A stretch of DNA of 64,000 nucleotides from NORP181 sp047623555 (lineage in GTDB: Bacteria > Pseudomonadota > Alphaproteobacteria > Rhodobacterales > Rhodobacteraceae). The stretch spans positions 1 to 64,000 of the forward strand of contig JBLHMP010000002.1 in NCBI GenBank assembly GCA_047623555.1, in the 5' to 3' direction. The position numbers and the translations under genes were made by a program. The notes under the pieces are model-generated. The model was given only the letters and a program-made list of their open reading frames with translations, had not been told where the DNA came from and did not search any database. Shown here piece by piece: positions 51,677 to 60,056 of the stretch (the stretch's first letter is position 1; every line of letters starts with the position of its first letter).

Positions 51677-52255
51677 CTAGTCCGTTGATCCGTTGCTGCG
51701 TTCCTGAATACGGCGGGCATGATAGCGTTGAAAACCTTCGCCATTTTCCATGGCATAGCGCCTCTCAACGACCCAGGTGAACATGTCGGTTGACGTGCCC
51801 AGACCAAAGGCCCCCGGCATCACCGCAACCGTGGCCCGTGATGCAATCGTGTTATCGGGCACCGATTCTGCCATAAACAGGATGGTCGGCGTAAACAAAA
51901 CGTTCCATTTGCGCGCCATGTCCTTTTCGCTCAGCACTTCGCCGTCAAAATCGGTGACTTCGGTATCGCCATACAGATTTAGCTGCACGACAAAGAAATT
52001 GTCCTGAATGTACTGGCTGAATGTCGCATCTAAAAACACCTCTTCGTGCATCTTTTTGCAATATATACAGCCGCGTTGTTCAAAGAACAGCACCAGCCGT
52101 TTGCCCTCGGCGTTGGCCTCGTCCAGATCTTCGCGCAAATCCTTGAACGTGTCGCGCAGCCATGGTGTTTTATACAGGCCATCATCGCCCACTTCGGTGG
52201 CCATCGCAGGAACCGCCATCATCAGGGCCATAACCCCGGCCAGTAAACGCTTCAT
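51677..52255 (-). CDS. soxW: Thioredoxin-fold protein SoxW
   Basis: A 192-residue secreted thioredoxin-like protein. The signal peptide is LLAGVMALMMAVPAMA, and the redox motif CIYC lies in LVLFFEQRGCIYCKKMH near residues 62-65. NVLFTPTILFMAE contains the cis-Pro loop. It is reduced through SoxV and thought to keep Sox cysteines reactive. The ATG at 52255 with GGGAGGA is clear; the longer frame to 52585 lies in soxV. It starts 20 nt after soxV. Confidence 0.92.
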   Translation of the reverse strand: MKRLLAGVMALMMAVPAMATEVGDDGLYKTPWLRDTFKDLREDLDEANAEGKRLVLFFEQRGCIYCKKMHEEVFLDATFSQYIQDNFFVVQLNLYGDTEVTDFDGEVLSEKDMARKWNVLFTPTILFMAESVPDNTIASRATVAVMPGAFGLGTSTDMFTWVVERRYAMENGEGFQRYHARRIQERSNGSTD

Positions 52256-52275
52256 CCTAAATCCTCCCAAAACTG

Positions 52276-53013
52276 CTACAATATATTCAGAAATCCGGGA
52301 AACCACTCTAGCATCGCCTCGGCAATATAGCGAACGCCCCCGGTGACAATCAGTATCGCAAACAGGATCAACATAACCCCCATCGCCTTTTCCACCCAGG
52401 CAAACGCCGCCCGGTGTTTGCGCACCCAAGCCAGAAACGGCTTGGCGAAAAACGCCGCAACTATAAACGGCGCAGTCATCCCGACACCGTAGAAAAACAA
52501 CAGCAACGCACCGCGCCACACCTCGTCCATACCGCTGGCGATAAACAGGATCGACGCCAGTGCAGGCCCGACGCAGGGAGTCCAACCAAAGCCAAATGCC
52601 AGCCCCATCAGGTAGGCCCCGGCAATTGTGCTGGCCTCGGCTTTGCTCTCCAACCGGGCCTCGCGGTACAGCAGCGGCACCTTGATGACGCCGAGGAAAT
52701 GCAGGCCAAAGACCACCAAAATCGCCGCGGCGACATAGGATAACGGCTCAAGATATTGGCCAAACATCTGGCCCATCATGGTCGCGCCCATACCCAGCAA
52801 CATAAAAACCGAGGTCACGCCCAGCGCGAAAAACACCGATGAAGTCAGCAAACGCCGCTGTGCGCCCGGCGCGATTTCACCATCACCCTGCAGCTCTGAC
52901 ATCGACAGGCCACCCATGTAACTTAGGTAAAATGGCACCATCGGCAGGACGCAGGGGGTAAAAAAGCTCAGCAAACCGGCGAACGTCGCGCCCATGAGTG
53001 AAATTTCTAGCAT
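52276..53013 (-). CDS. soxV: CcdA/DsbD-type membrane electron carrier SoxV
   Basis: A 245-residue protein with six helices. Each CcdA half carries one Cys: FFTPCVLPMVPFYLSYMGGL near residue 21 and GWTPCVGPALASIL in the second half. It transfers reducing power from cytoplasmic thioredoxin to periplasmic SoxW and SoxS. It is the first gene of the minus-strand sox operon, with GGAGAG before the ATG. It is divergent from soxS; the 96-nt spacer holds a TA-rich dyad. Confidence 0.93.
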   Translation of the reverse strand: MLEISLMGATFAGLLSFFTPCVLPMVPFYLSYMGGLSMSELQGDGEIAPGAQRRLLTSSVFFALGVTSVFMLLGMGATMMGQMFGQYLEPLSYVAAAILVVFGLHFLGVIKVPLLYREARLESKAEASTIAGAYLMGLAFGFGWTPCVGPALASILFIASGMDEVWRGALLLFFYGVGMTAPFIVAAFFAKPFLAWVRKHRAAFAWVEKAMGVMLILFAILIVTGGVRYIAEAMLEWFPGFLNIL

Positions 53014-53061
53014 CTACTCTCCTTAACACCGCAAGCTTCGACTCGGCAGCTTGAATCATTC

Positions 53062-53078
53062 ACATATTCAGATTATGT
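53062..53078. promoter_or_regulatory. ACATA-N7-TATGT dyad between soxV and soxS
   Basis: Perfect 5-bp arms ACATA (53062-53066) and TATGT (53074-53078) lie in the short divergent region soxV/soxS, the expected place for SoxR to control both directions. ATTC half-sites also occur here (53058, 53066). Confidence 0.5.
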
Positions 53079-53109
53079 AGTGTATCAACGAAACGTCAAT
53101 CGGTGGCGC

Positions 53110-53490
53110 ATGTTTGGACTGAAAAAATATCTTGGCGCCGTTTTGGCCTTGCTGATCGCCTGGCCTGTGTGGTCGGCGGACCTTGTTATGGTTGAGGAAG
53201 ACGGCTGTATGTGGTGCGCGCGCTGGAATGCTGAAATTGCGCCGATCTATCCTAAAACCGCCGAAGGCGCGTTTGCGCCGCTGCGCCGGGTCGAAATTCA
53301 CGCCATTCCGGCGGATATCATCGTGACCCGCCCGGTGAATTTCACACCGACGTTTCTGATTGTTGAGGATGGCCATGAACTGGCCCGCATCGAAGGCTAT
53401 CCGGGCGAAGACTGGTTTTGGCCGATATTGGCAAAATTGCTGCAAGACACCACTGAATTTACCACTGAGCCTAATGGGGAAAACGGATGA
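53110..53490 (+). CDS. soxS: Periplasmic thioredoxin-fold protein SoxS
   Basis: A 126-residue protein with a signal peptide (KKYLGAVLALLIAWPVWSA) and a CxxC in MVEEDGCMWCARWNAEI near residues 35-38, followed by NFTPTFLIVEDGHELARIEGYPGE. It matches SoxS, which reactivates SoxY in Paracoccus. The ATG at 53110 is chosen because the signal peptide starts right after it, although no strong SD is seen. The stop overlaps the next gene by 4 nt, and the set soxS-HbpS-like-soxR-soxT forms the divergent arm of the locus. Confidence 0.88.
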   Translation: MFGLKKYLGAVLALLIAWPVWSADLVMVEEDGCMWCARWNAEIAPIYPKTAEGAFAPLRRVEIHAIPADIIVTRPVNFTPTFLIVEDGHELARIEGYPGEDWFWPILAKLLQDTTEFTTEPNGENG

Positions 53491-53990
53491 AACATTTGAC
53501 CAAAACCGCCGCGCTGTTGTGCGCATTTGCGGCACCGACATTAGCCCAGGATGAGAGCCCATTCGTTGACTTTCAGGTTCTGAAACCCGAAGTTGCCCAA
53601 CAGATGGCGCAGGCCGCCCTAACCGCCTGTCGTGATGCCGGTTATCAGGTTGGCGTCACCGTGGTGGACCGTTTTGGCATCCCGCAGGTGTTCATCCGCG
53701 ATCGCTTTGCCGGGATACACGTCTATGAAACCTCGCGGCGCAAGGCCTGGACCGCCGTCAGCTTTCGCACCAACACAACCGATTTGGCGCACGAAACACA
53801 GGCTGGCAATGTATCCTCAGGCATCCGCCACCTCAACGAGGCGTTGCCATTGGGCGGCGGTCTGGTGGTGTATGAGGGTGGCGGTAGCATCGTCGCCGGA
53901 ATTGGCGTATCTGGCGCGCCGGGCCCGGAGCTGGATGATGCCTGCGCCGAGGCCGGGATCGCCGCAATCGAAGACCAAATCGCATTTTAG
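53487..53990 (+). CDS. Secreted HbpS/GlcG-like protein (DUF336) in the sox locus
   Basis: A 167-residue protein with a signal peptide (KTAALLCAFAAPTLAQ) and the heme-degrading/GlcG-like domain: MAQAALTACRDAGYQVGVTVVDRFG (across helix 1 and strand 1), RKAWTAVSFRTNT, and GGSIVAGIGVSGAPG. HbpS-type proteins bind heme and act in redox sensing in Streptomyces; in sox loci their role is not established. It overlaps soxS by 4 nt and precedes soxR by 38 nt, which ties it to the Sox system. Confidence 0.87.
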   Translation: MKHLTKTAALLCAFAAPTLAQDESPFVDFQVLKPEVAQQMAQAALTACRDAGYQVGVTVVDRFGIPQVFIRDRFAGIHVYETSRRKAWTAVSFRTNTTDLAHETQAGNVSSGIRHLNEALPLGGGLVVYEGGGSIVAGIGVSGAPGPELDDACAEAGIAAIEDQIAF

Positions 53991-54028
53991 AACCACACCG
54001 GGTCGACAGGACCAAAGGACATAAGAAC

Positions 54029-54370
54029 ATGGCACTTCCACAGTTTTCCACGGATATGGACGATGACGAGCTGGACAAGATGGTCGACAACGCCACCCGC
54101 GCGTCAAATTTCCTAAAAGCGATCAGCCACGAAGGCCGGTTGATGATCCTGTGCCATCTGGTGACCGGTGAAAAATCGGTAACCGAGCTCGAGGAGCTGC
54201 TGGCCGCGCGTCAGGCCGCCGTGTCCCAGCAACTCTCGCGGCTGCGCCTTGAGGGTCTGGTGATCCCGCGCCGCGAGGGCAAAGCGATCTATTACCGTCT
54301 TGCCGACGACCGGCCGCGCCGCATTCTCGAAGTTGTCTACGAGCTGTTTTGCAAAGACGGTCAGCCCTGA
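54029..54370 (+). CDS. soxR: ArsR-family sulfur-responsive repressor SoxR
   Basis: A 113-residue winged-helix repressor. The recognition helix is in ARQAAVSQQLSRLRLEGLV, and the wing is RREGKAIYYRL. Cys 42 (LMILCHLVTGEKS) and Cys 108 (VYELFCKDG) sit at the positions of the redox pair of SqrR/BigR, which forms a tetrasulfide link with persulfides and releases DNA. It should repress the sox genes, and possibly the persulfide dioxygenase unit at 24789, until sulfane sulfur appears. It is 36 nt before the SoxT-like gene. Confidence 0.93.
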   Translation: MALPQFSTDMDDDELDKMVDNATRASNFLKAISHEGRLMILCHLVTGEKSVTELEELLAARQAAVSQQLSRLRLEGLVIPRREGKAIYYRLADDRPRRILEVVYELFCKDGQP

Positions 54371-54406
54371 CCTAACAAACAGGGTTGGGTTTGGGAGGAT
54401 CCAAAA

Positions 54407-55465
54407 ATGCTCGGCTGGCTAAGTGACGCGCAGATGGTGGCCCTTGTTGGGGCCGTTGGTGGTGTAATGCTCGGCCTTGCCGCCCGCCTTGGCCGGTTTT
54501 GTACTTTGGGGGCCATCGAAGATCTTTTGTATGGCGGCAGTTCCGTGCGGATGCGCATGTGGGGGCTGGCCATTGGCACCGCGATCATTGGCAGTTTCAG
54601 CCTGATGGGCAGCGGGTTGCTGGATGCCTCGGACACCTATTATTTGTCACTGCGCTGGATGCCTGCCGCGTCCGTTGTTGGCGGGTTGATGTTTGGCTAT
54701 GGCATGGCGCTGGCCGGCAATTGCGGCTTTGGCGCGATTGCGCGTCTGGGTGGCGGTGATCTGCGGGCGTTTGTGATCGTGCTGGTGCTGGGCCTGTCGA
54801 CCTTTGCAGTTATGACCGGCTCGTTCGCAGTACTGCGCGATACGATATTTCACCAATCTGAGGTCACCACCGAAACCGTACCCGGGTTGGCGCACTACTT
54901 TGCCGACCTGACCGGGCTGTCGGTCGCCGGCATTGGCATCAGCATCGGACTGGCAATCTGCATTGCGGCGCTTTGGTCTGCTGATTTGCGCGCCGATACC
55001 AACGCCATGTTCTGGGCGGTGGTTGTCGGGCTGGCCATTGTATCGGGCTGGGCCGGAACCCAGTGGGTGCGCAACACCGGCTTTGACGATCTGCCGGTTG
55101 TGTCCCACAGCTTTTCCGCCCCTGTTGGCGAAACCCTGTTGTTTGCCATGACTGCCAGCGTGCGGCCAATTTCATTCGCTGTTGGCTCGGTCGCCGGCGT
55201 CTGGATCGGGGCCTTTATCGGGTCGCTGATCAAGGGCCATTTCCGCTGGGAGGCCTGTGATGATCCCCGCGAATTGCGCCGCCAAATCATCGGAGCCGCG
55301 ATCATGGGGGCCGGTGCCGTGATCGCGATTGGCTGCACCGTTGGTCAGGGGTTGTCAGCCTTTAGCGTCCTGTCTTTTAGCGCACCAGTGACGTTTGTGT
55401 CGATATTCGTCGGAGCCGCGGTTGGATTGCGCCAGCTTATCGAAGGGTTCAGCATCGCAGAATGA
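54407..55465 (+). CDS. soxT: YeeE/YedE-family sulfur transporter (SoxT-like)
   Basis: A 352-residue membrane protein with about nine helices and conserved Cys motifs typical of thiosulfate carriers: RLGRFCTLGAIEDLLYGG, MALAGNCGFGAIARLGGG and AIGCTVGQGLSAFSVLS. Unlike the split pair at 25694-26556, this is the full-length form. SoxT proteins in sox loci move thiosulfate or sulfane sulfur and can help SoxR sensing. It ends the divergent sox arm and is convergent with znuA. Confidence 0.88.
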   Translation: MLGWLSDAQMVALVGAVGGVMLGLAARLGRFCTLGAIEDLLYGGSSVRMRMWGLAIGTAIIGSFSLMGSGLLDASDTYYLSLRWMPAASVVGGLMFGYGMALAGNCGFGAIARLGGGDLRAFVIVLVLGLSTFAVMTGSFAVLRDTIFHQSEVTTETVPGLAHYFADLTGLSVAGIGISIGLAICIAALWSADLRADTNAMFWAVVVGLAIVSGWAGTQWVRNTGFDDLPVVSHSFSAPVGETLLFAMTASVRPISFAVGSVAGVWIGAFIGSLIKGHFRWEACDDPRELRRQIIGAAIMGAGAVIAIGCTVGQGLSAFSVLSFSAPVTFVSIFVGAAVGLRQLIEGFSIAE

Positions 55466-55510
55466 TCCTGAACCCTTGTTGTTGTCGCGCTCAGCTCGCG
55501 CGCGCCAGTT

Positions 55511-55558
55511 AGTCAGGGCCCGTCAGTCAGGGCCCGTCAGTCAGGGCCAATCAGTCAG
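55511..55558. repeat. 14-bp tandem repeat, three copies plus partial
   Basis: The unit AGTCAGGGCCCGTC occurs at 55511-55524 and 55525-55538, then a copy with two changes (GGCCAATC) at 55539-55552 and a partial AGTCAG. It lies between the soxT and znuA 3' ends and runs into the znuA stop codon (TGA complement at 55551-55553). Confidence 0.85.
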
Positions 55559-56465
55559 AATCGGCTGTGCAGCTGACAAATTTCTGCGCCATGTTGCGCA
55601 GCAGCTCAGAGTAAAACCCAACACCCAGTGTCAAATCCCGCCCCATTGGGTCCAGTATAGAAAGCGCCATGCCGTTATCCGTGTTGATCCCTTGCAAAAC
55701 TCCCGGATCAACCCCCGGCTCGCTGAACGCACATTCCACATCCAGGTCTGCTACATGATCGCGCAACGCAGACACCCGCGCCGGGCTGGCCCCTGCCCCG
55801 TCGCTCAGGGTGACAAACCCGGCGTTCTGCAATCCAAACCGGGCCTCAAAATACTGAAACGCATCATGGTAGGTAATAAAGGGTGTGCGACGTACCGGCG
55901 ACAGGGTCCCGTCTAGTTCAGCCATCAGCGCCTGCAACTCGGCCTGGCCCTTTACCGCATTGGCACGATAAATACCTGCATTTTCGGGATCAATCCCGGC
56001 CAGCTTCTCGGCAATCAACCCCAGCCAGATTTGCGCATTTTCAGGGTCCAGCCACGCATGCGGATCAACGCCCTCATGGTCATGATCGTGATCATGACCT
56101 TCCTCTTCTTCTTCCTCTGCCCCCTCTCTAAATGGCAGGGACTGTGTCGTCTCCTCGGCCAACAGCGTCAGCTTTTTCGCCTCGCCTGCCAGACTTGCCA
56201 CAGGTTTTTCCAGCCATGGCGTCAATTGTGGCCCGACCCAGACCACCAACCCGGCCTGCCCCAACGCCCGCGCCTGTGAGGTGCGCAGGGCATAGCCATG
56301 CGGCGAAATACCGGGCTGCAAAATCAAATCCGGCGTTCCCACCCCCTCCATGACCTGCGCCACCAAGCCATGAACCGGGGCGATATCGGCAACCACATTC
56401 GGCACTTCGGCATTGGCCGGAGCAGCCATAAGTGCCAGAACTAGTAATCGGAAAGAAGTCAGCAT
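55551..56465 (-). CDS. znuA: Zinc ABC transporter substrate-binding protein
   Basis: A 304-residue periplasmic protein with signal peptide FRLLVLALMAAPANA. Metal ligands are His in IAPVHGLVAQ, His in GISPHGYALR, and His in YHDAFQYFEARF. The family's acidic/His-rich loop (EEEEEEGHDHDHDHEGVDPHAW region, residues ~118-141) marks it as Zn-specific. It delivers Zn to ZnuBC. It is divergent from zur with a palindromic operator between them. Its 3' end overlaps the 14-bp tandem repeat. Confidence 0.94.
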   Translation of the reverse strand: MLTSFRLLVLALMAAPANAEVPNVVADIAPVHGLVAQVMEGVGTPDLILQPGISPHGYALRTSQARALGQAGLVVWVGPQLTPWLEKPVASLAGEAKKLTLLAEETTQSLPFREGAEEEEEEGHDHDHDHEGVDPHAWLDPENAQIWLGLIAEKLAGIDPENAGIYRANAVKGQAELQALMAELDGTLSPVRRTPFITYHDAFQYFEARFGLQNAGFVTLSDGAGASPARVSALRDHVADLDVECAFSEPGVDPGVLQGINTDNGMALSILDPMGRDLTLGVGFYSELLRNMAQKFVSCTADSD

Positions 56466-56502
56466 ATTAGCTCCAATGATTGACGGAGTTTCACTTGAGT
56501 GA

Positions 56503-56512
56503 TGTTATAACA
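56503..56512. promoter_or_regulatory. Candidate Zur operator between znuA and zur
   Basis: TGTTATAACA is a perfect 10-bp palindrome, extended by GA and TATC on the sides, 38 nt upstream of the znuA ATG and 36 nt upstream of the zur ATG. This is the place and type of sequence expected for Zur control of both directions. Confidence 0.65.
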
Positions 56513-56547
56513 TATCATTTAAAGTGCAACAGCAGACAGGACATTTC

Positions 56548-57027
56548 ATGCCCACCATCGGATTTGACCCACACGACCACAAGCATTGCATCGAACACGC
56601 CATGCTTGCCGCCGAGGACCGCTGCGCCAGGGCCAAGCTGCAGTTCACCCCGGTGCGTAAACGCGTGCTTGAGATTTTGCTAGAGAAACATATGGCGCTT
56701 GGCGCCTATGACATCCTGAATGTGCTGGCCGCCGATGGTCTGGGTTCTCAGCCGCCTGTGGTCTACCGGGCGCTGGATTTTCTGGTGAGCAACGGGCTGG
56801 CGCATCGCATAGAACGTCTGAACGCCTATACCGCCTGCGCGCATATGGACCACGCCCATGCTCCGGCATTTCTGATCTGCCGTATTTGCCGCGCCGTTGC
56901 CGAGGCGGACACCGAATTGGAACAGGGACGATTGGGCACCATCGCCAAACAAACCGGATTCACCATAGAACGCATCGTCATCGAAGCCGAAGGTTTGTGC
57001 CCAACCTGCGCGGGAGCCGCAGCATGA
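56548..57027 (+). CDS. zur: Zinc uptake regulator Zur (Fur family)
   Basis: A 159-residue Fur-family repressor. The winged-helix part is FTPVRKRVLEILLEKHMALG with VVYRALDFLVSNGLAHRI. The structural zinc site is CRICRAV and CPTCAG, and a sensory His/Cys region is ACAHMDHAH. The N-terminal FDPHDHKHC is His-rich. The ATG at 56548 with AGGA upstream is preferred; a GTG at 56524 adds 8 residues. With Zn bound it should repress znuA and its own operon znuCB. Stop and znuC start overlap (ATGA). Confidence 0.94.
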   Translation: MPTIGFDPHDHKHCIEHAMLAAEDRCARAKLQFTPVRKRVLEILLEKHMALGAYDILNVLAADGLGSQPPVVYRALDFLVSNGLAHRIERLNAYTACAHMDHAHAPAFLICRICRAVAEADTELEQGRLGTIAKQTGFTIERIVIEAEGLCPTCAGAAA

Positions 57028-57758
57028 AGCCGGTCATCACGACACGCGGGATCAACGTCAATCTGGGCGGCCGCCATGTTCTTCACAATATCAGCGTGTC
57101 GATTAACCCGGGCGAGATTGTTACCATCGTCGGCCCCAACGGATCGGGTAAATCCATCTTTCTGCGGGCGCTGATCGGCGCGGTTCCTCTGACCTCTGGC
57201 GAGATCACCAAAGCCGCAAACCTGCGCATCGGCTATGTGCCGCAAAAGCTGGCAATTGATGCCGCGATGCCTATGACAGTACGCCGATTTCTCGGCCTGC
57301 CGCGCCAAATTGCTGAACAAGCCGCCAACGCAGCGCTGAAACGTGCCGATGTTGCCGGGCTGGCCAACCAACAGATGAGCGACCTTTCAGGCGGGCAATT
57401 CCAACGGGTTCTTTTGGCCCGCGCGCTCTTGGAAGAACCGCAATTGTTGCTGTTGGACGAGGCAACACAGGGGTTGGATCAACCCGGTTCCGCCGCCTTT
57501 TACCGCCAGATCGAAGACGTGCGCCGTGATCTGGACTGTGCGGTGGTGATGGTCAGCCATGATCTGCATGTGGTGATGGCCGCCTCAGACCGGGTGTTGT
57601 GCATGAACGGCCATATCTGTTGCGAAGGCACGCCAGAAATTGTCACCAGCGCCCCGGAATACCGGGCGCTATTTGGCAGTGGCACCCAAGGTGCGCTCGC
57701 GTTGTACCGCCATGTACACAGCCATTCACACGATCACACCCACGAGGACCACGCCTGA
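57024..57758 (+). CDS. znuC: Zinc ABC transporter ATPase
   Basis: A 244-residue ATPase. Walker A is VGPNGSGKSIFLRAL (Ile where Thr/Ser is usual after KS), the signature LSGGQFQRVLLARAL, Walker B LLLLDEATQGLD, and the switch His is in MVSHDLHVVM. The C-terminal tail, rich in His (HVHSHSHDHTHEDHA), fits a zinc transporter. The start is coupled to the zur stop, and the stop overlaps the znuB ATG (TGATG). Confidence 0.95.
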   Translation: MKPVITTRGINVNLGGRHVLHNISVSINPGEIVTIVGPNGSGKSIFLRALIGAVPLTSGEITKAANLRIGYVPQKLAIDAAMPMTVRRFLGLPRQIAEQAANAALKRADVAGLANQQMSDLSGGQFQRVLLARALLEEPQLLLLDEATQGLDQPGSAAFYRQIEDVRRDLDCAVVMVSHDLHVVMAASDRVLCMNGHICCEGTPEIVTSAPEYRALFGSGTQGALALYRHVHSHSHDHTHEDHA

Positions 57759-58549
57759 TGCTCGACGACTTTCTGGTGCGCGCCGCCCTTGCCGGGCTTG
57801 GCGTGGCCATCGCGGCGGCCCCTTTGGGCCGCTTTGTGGTCTGGCGCCGCATGGCCTACTTCGGCGAGGCCACGGCCCATGCCGCCATTCTGGGCGTCGC
57901 ATTGGCGTTTGCCTTTAACCTGCCAATCCTGCCCAGCGTTCTGGTCGCAGCATTGATCATGGCAACAGCCGTATCCGCCCTGACCGGGCGTGGCTATGCG
58001 ATGGATACCGTGTTGGGCGTGCTGGCCCACAGCGCACTGGCCACCGGGTTGGTGGCGGTGGCGTTGCTCGGCAATGTGCGGCTTGATCTGATGGCATTCC
58101 TGTTTGGCGACATATTGGCGGTGAACATCAGCGACCTGCTGGTCATCTGGGGCGGAGCCGCAAGCGTGCTGGCGCTGATGTTTGCGCGCTGGTCCGCCCT
58201 TTTGATGGCCACCCTGAGCCCGGATCTGGCCCGCGCCAGTGGCATCAACCCCCGTCGCGAAGAACTGGTTCTGACCATCGCATTGGCCATCGTCGTCGCC
58301 GTCGCCATCAAAGTTGTCGGTGTATTGCTGATTGCGGCGCTCTTGGTGATCCCGGCCGCCGCCGCCCGTCCAATGGCACGCACCCCCGAAGCGATGGCAT
58401 TTGGTGCAATCGCGATCGGCGCGGCCTCCGCCCTGGGCGGATTATGGGCCGCCTTGATGCTGGACAAGCCAACAGGGCCCACAATCGTTTGCGTCGCGGC
58501 GCTGATATTCCTACTCAGCACCGCATTAGGAGCTATCAGAAACCGTTAG
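57758..58549 (+). CDS. znuB: Zinc ABC transporter permease
   Basis: A 263-residue ABC-3 family permease with about eight helices. Motifs include PLGRFVVWRRMAYFGEATAH, LMAFLFGDILAVN, ALAIVVAVAIKVVGVLLIAAL (split over two helices) and LVIPAAAARPMARTP. It is the membrane subunit for Zn import with ZnuC. Its 3' end overlaps the convergent DUF805 gene by 4 nt. Confidence 0.95.
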   Translation: MLDDFLVRAALAGLGVAIAAAPLGRFVVWRRMAYFGEATAHAAILGVALAFAFNLPILPSVLVAALIMATAVSALTGRGYAMDTVLGVLAHSALATGLVAVALLGNVRLDLMAFLFGDILAVNISDLLVIWGGAASVLALMFARWSALLMATLSPDLARASGINPRREELVLTIALAIVVAVAIKVVGVLLIAALLVIPAAAARPMARTPEAMAFGAIAIGAASALGGLWAALMLDKPTGPTIVCVAALIFLLSTALGAIRNR

Positions 58550-59082
58550 GCTTCGGGGCCATATTCATTGTCGCCCGACTGGCTTGGCCGGGTCAGCCAC
58601 CACAGCACGACCAGCGGCGACAAAATCATCACCACGATGGCAAGGATCGCGATAATGCCGCCAACTCCGGCAATAAGGCCTTCAATGTTGCCAGATACCA
58701 ACTCTGCCAAGCCACCCCAGAACGCCATGAATACCCCAACGCCAATCATGACGATCATCGGATAAAACATATGCAAACCACTGCGCCCAGAGTCATGCAT
58801 GCGCCGCCAACCGGCCGCCAGAGATGGTAAAAACACCGCCAGACTGAAGAGCGAGGCCAAAGGTCCATTGCTCTGCGCATTGAAACTGGCCGACATGGAA
58901 TCAGATGTGGTTTCAGAGGCGGTTTCGACCGTTCCCCCAAACAAAATATAATCGAATATACCAAAAATAATGCCGCCAAGTATAACGAAAAGAATAAAGT
59001 ACCAGTATTCCGGTCGCGTCGCGCGCCCGGAAAAGGTGACATATTTGCGTAGACATACGCGGACTGCTTCGGAAAAATCCAT
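58546..59082 (-). CDS. DUF805 membrane protein
   Basis: A 178-residue protein. The DUF805 domain opens with VRVCLRKYVTFSGRATRPEYWYF, followed by a helix (FVILGGIIFGIFDYIL), FLPSLAAGWRRMHDSGRSGL, and two more helices. The C-terminus LWWLTRPSQSGDNEYGPE is the usual ending. Function of the family is unknown. It forms a single-gene unit, convergent with znuB. Confidence 0.9.
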   Translation of the reverse strand: MDFSEAVRVCLRKYVTFSGRATRPEYWYFILFVILGGIIFGIFDYILFGGTVETASETTSDSMSASFNAQSNGPLASLFSLAVFLPSLAAGWRRMHDSGRSGLHMFYPMIVMIGVGVFMAFWGGLAELVSGNIEGLIAGVGGIIAILAIVVMILSPLVVLWWLTRPSQSGDNEYGPEA

Positions 59083-59151
59083 AATCTTATCCTTGAATTG
59101 GCCTATTCACGGCAATGTTAACTCAAACATTGCCACAAAAGCTAGTAAAAG

Positions 59152-59985
59152 TCAGGGCTTAGGCCGCAACGCCAACATTTCACGTGCCAGTTTGGCGCTG
59201 GCAACCGGCCGGGCGTTCGCCTCACACAGATCAACCACACGGCGCACAAGGGCGGCATTGGACGGTGCCAATGTATCGCGATCCAGCCGCACGTTATCCT
59301 CAAGTCCAGTGCGGGCATGGCCGCCAGCCGCCACCGACCATTCGTTCAGTACGATCTGGTTGGAACCAATCCCAGCAGCACACCACGGGGCACTGGGCAG
59401 CAGGCGATTGACCGTTTTCACATAGAAATCAAACACATCCTTGTCTGCTGGCATGGCGTTTTTGACCCCCATAACAAACTGAACATAAGGAATATCGCTG
59501 ATCCGACCGTCCTCATACATTTTTGCGGCCATCAGAATATGGCTCAGATCAAAGGCTTCGATCTCGGGTTTGATGTTGAATTCGCGCATTTCTGCCGCCA
59601 GCCAATCCACCAAAGCCGGCGGGTTCTCATAGACTCGCGTCGGGAAATTGTTTGACCCAACGGTCAGGCTCGCCATATCCGGGCAAAGCGACAACATCCC
59701 GCCGCGCTCTTTGCCGGCCCCCGACCGGCCACCGGTCGAAAACTGTACGATCATTCCGGGGCAGTGTTTCTCCACGCCCTCTTTGAGGCGGGCAAATTTC
59801 TCAGGGTCCGAACTTGGCGTCTGATCTTCGTTGCGGACATGCGCATGACAGATCGAGGCCCCGGCCTCGAACGCATCTTGCGTGCTTTCAACCTGCTCAG
59901 AGATGCTGATTGGCACGGCTGGGTTGCTGGATTTGGTTGGCACCGATCCGGTAATGGCCACACAGATGATACAAGGGTTGGACAT
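59152..59985 (-). CDS. BKACE (3-keto-5-aminohexanoate cleavage) family enzyme
   Basis: A 277-residue TIM-barrel protein of the DUF849/BKACE family, which condenses a beta-keto acid with acetyl-CoA to give acetoacetate and a CoA ester. Zn ligands are in ASICHAHVRNED (His-x-His); FSTGGRSG and the C-terminal NVRLDRDTLAPSNAALVRRV region hold substrate-binding residues. Members act on lysine-fermentation intermediates, dehydrocarnitine and other beta-keto acids, so the exact substrate is open. It is a single gene without catabolic neighbours. Confidence 0.9.
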   Translation of the reverse strand: MSNPCIICVAITGSVPTKSSNPAVPISISEQVESTQDAFEAGASICHAHVRNEDQTPSSDPEKFARLKEGVEKHCPGMIVQFSTGGRSGAGKERGGMLSLCPDMASLTVGSNNFPTRVYENPPALVDWLAAEMREFNIKPEIEAFDLSHILMAAKMYEDGRISDIPYVQFVMGVKNAMPADKDVFDFYVKTVNRLLPSAPWCAAGIGSNQIVLNEWSVAAGGHARTGLEDNVRLDRDTLAPSNAALVRRVVDLCEANARPVASAKLAREMLALRPKP

Positions 59986-60056
59986 GAAGCTTCCTGCTCA
60001 GGCAAAGGTTGGGCGCATAATTTACCAAAACCAACAACCCGTCCATCCGAATCGTA

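Noticed and set aside
55511..55558. CRISPR array or rho-independent terminator
   Set aside because: The units are contiguous, with no spacers and no stem followed by a T-run.
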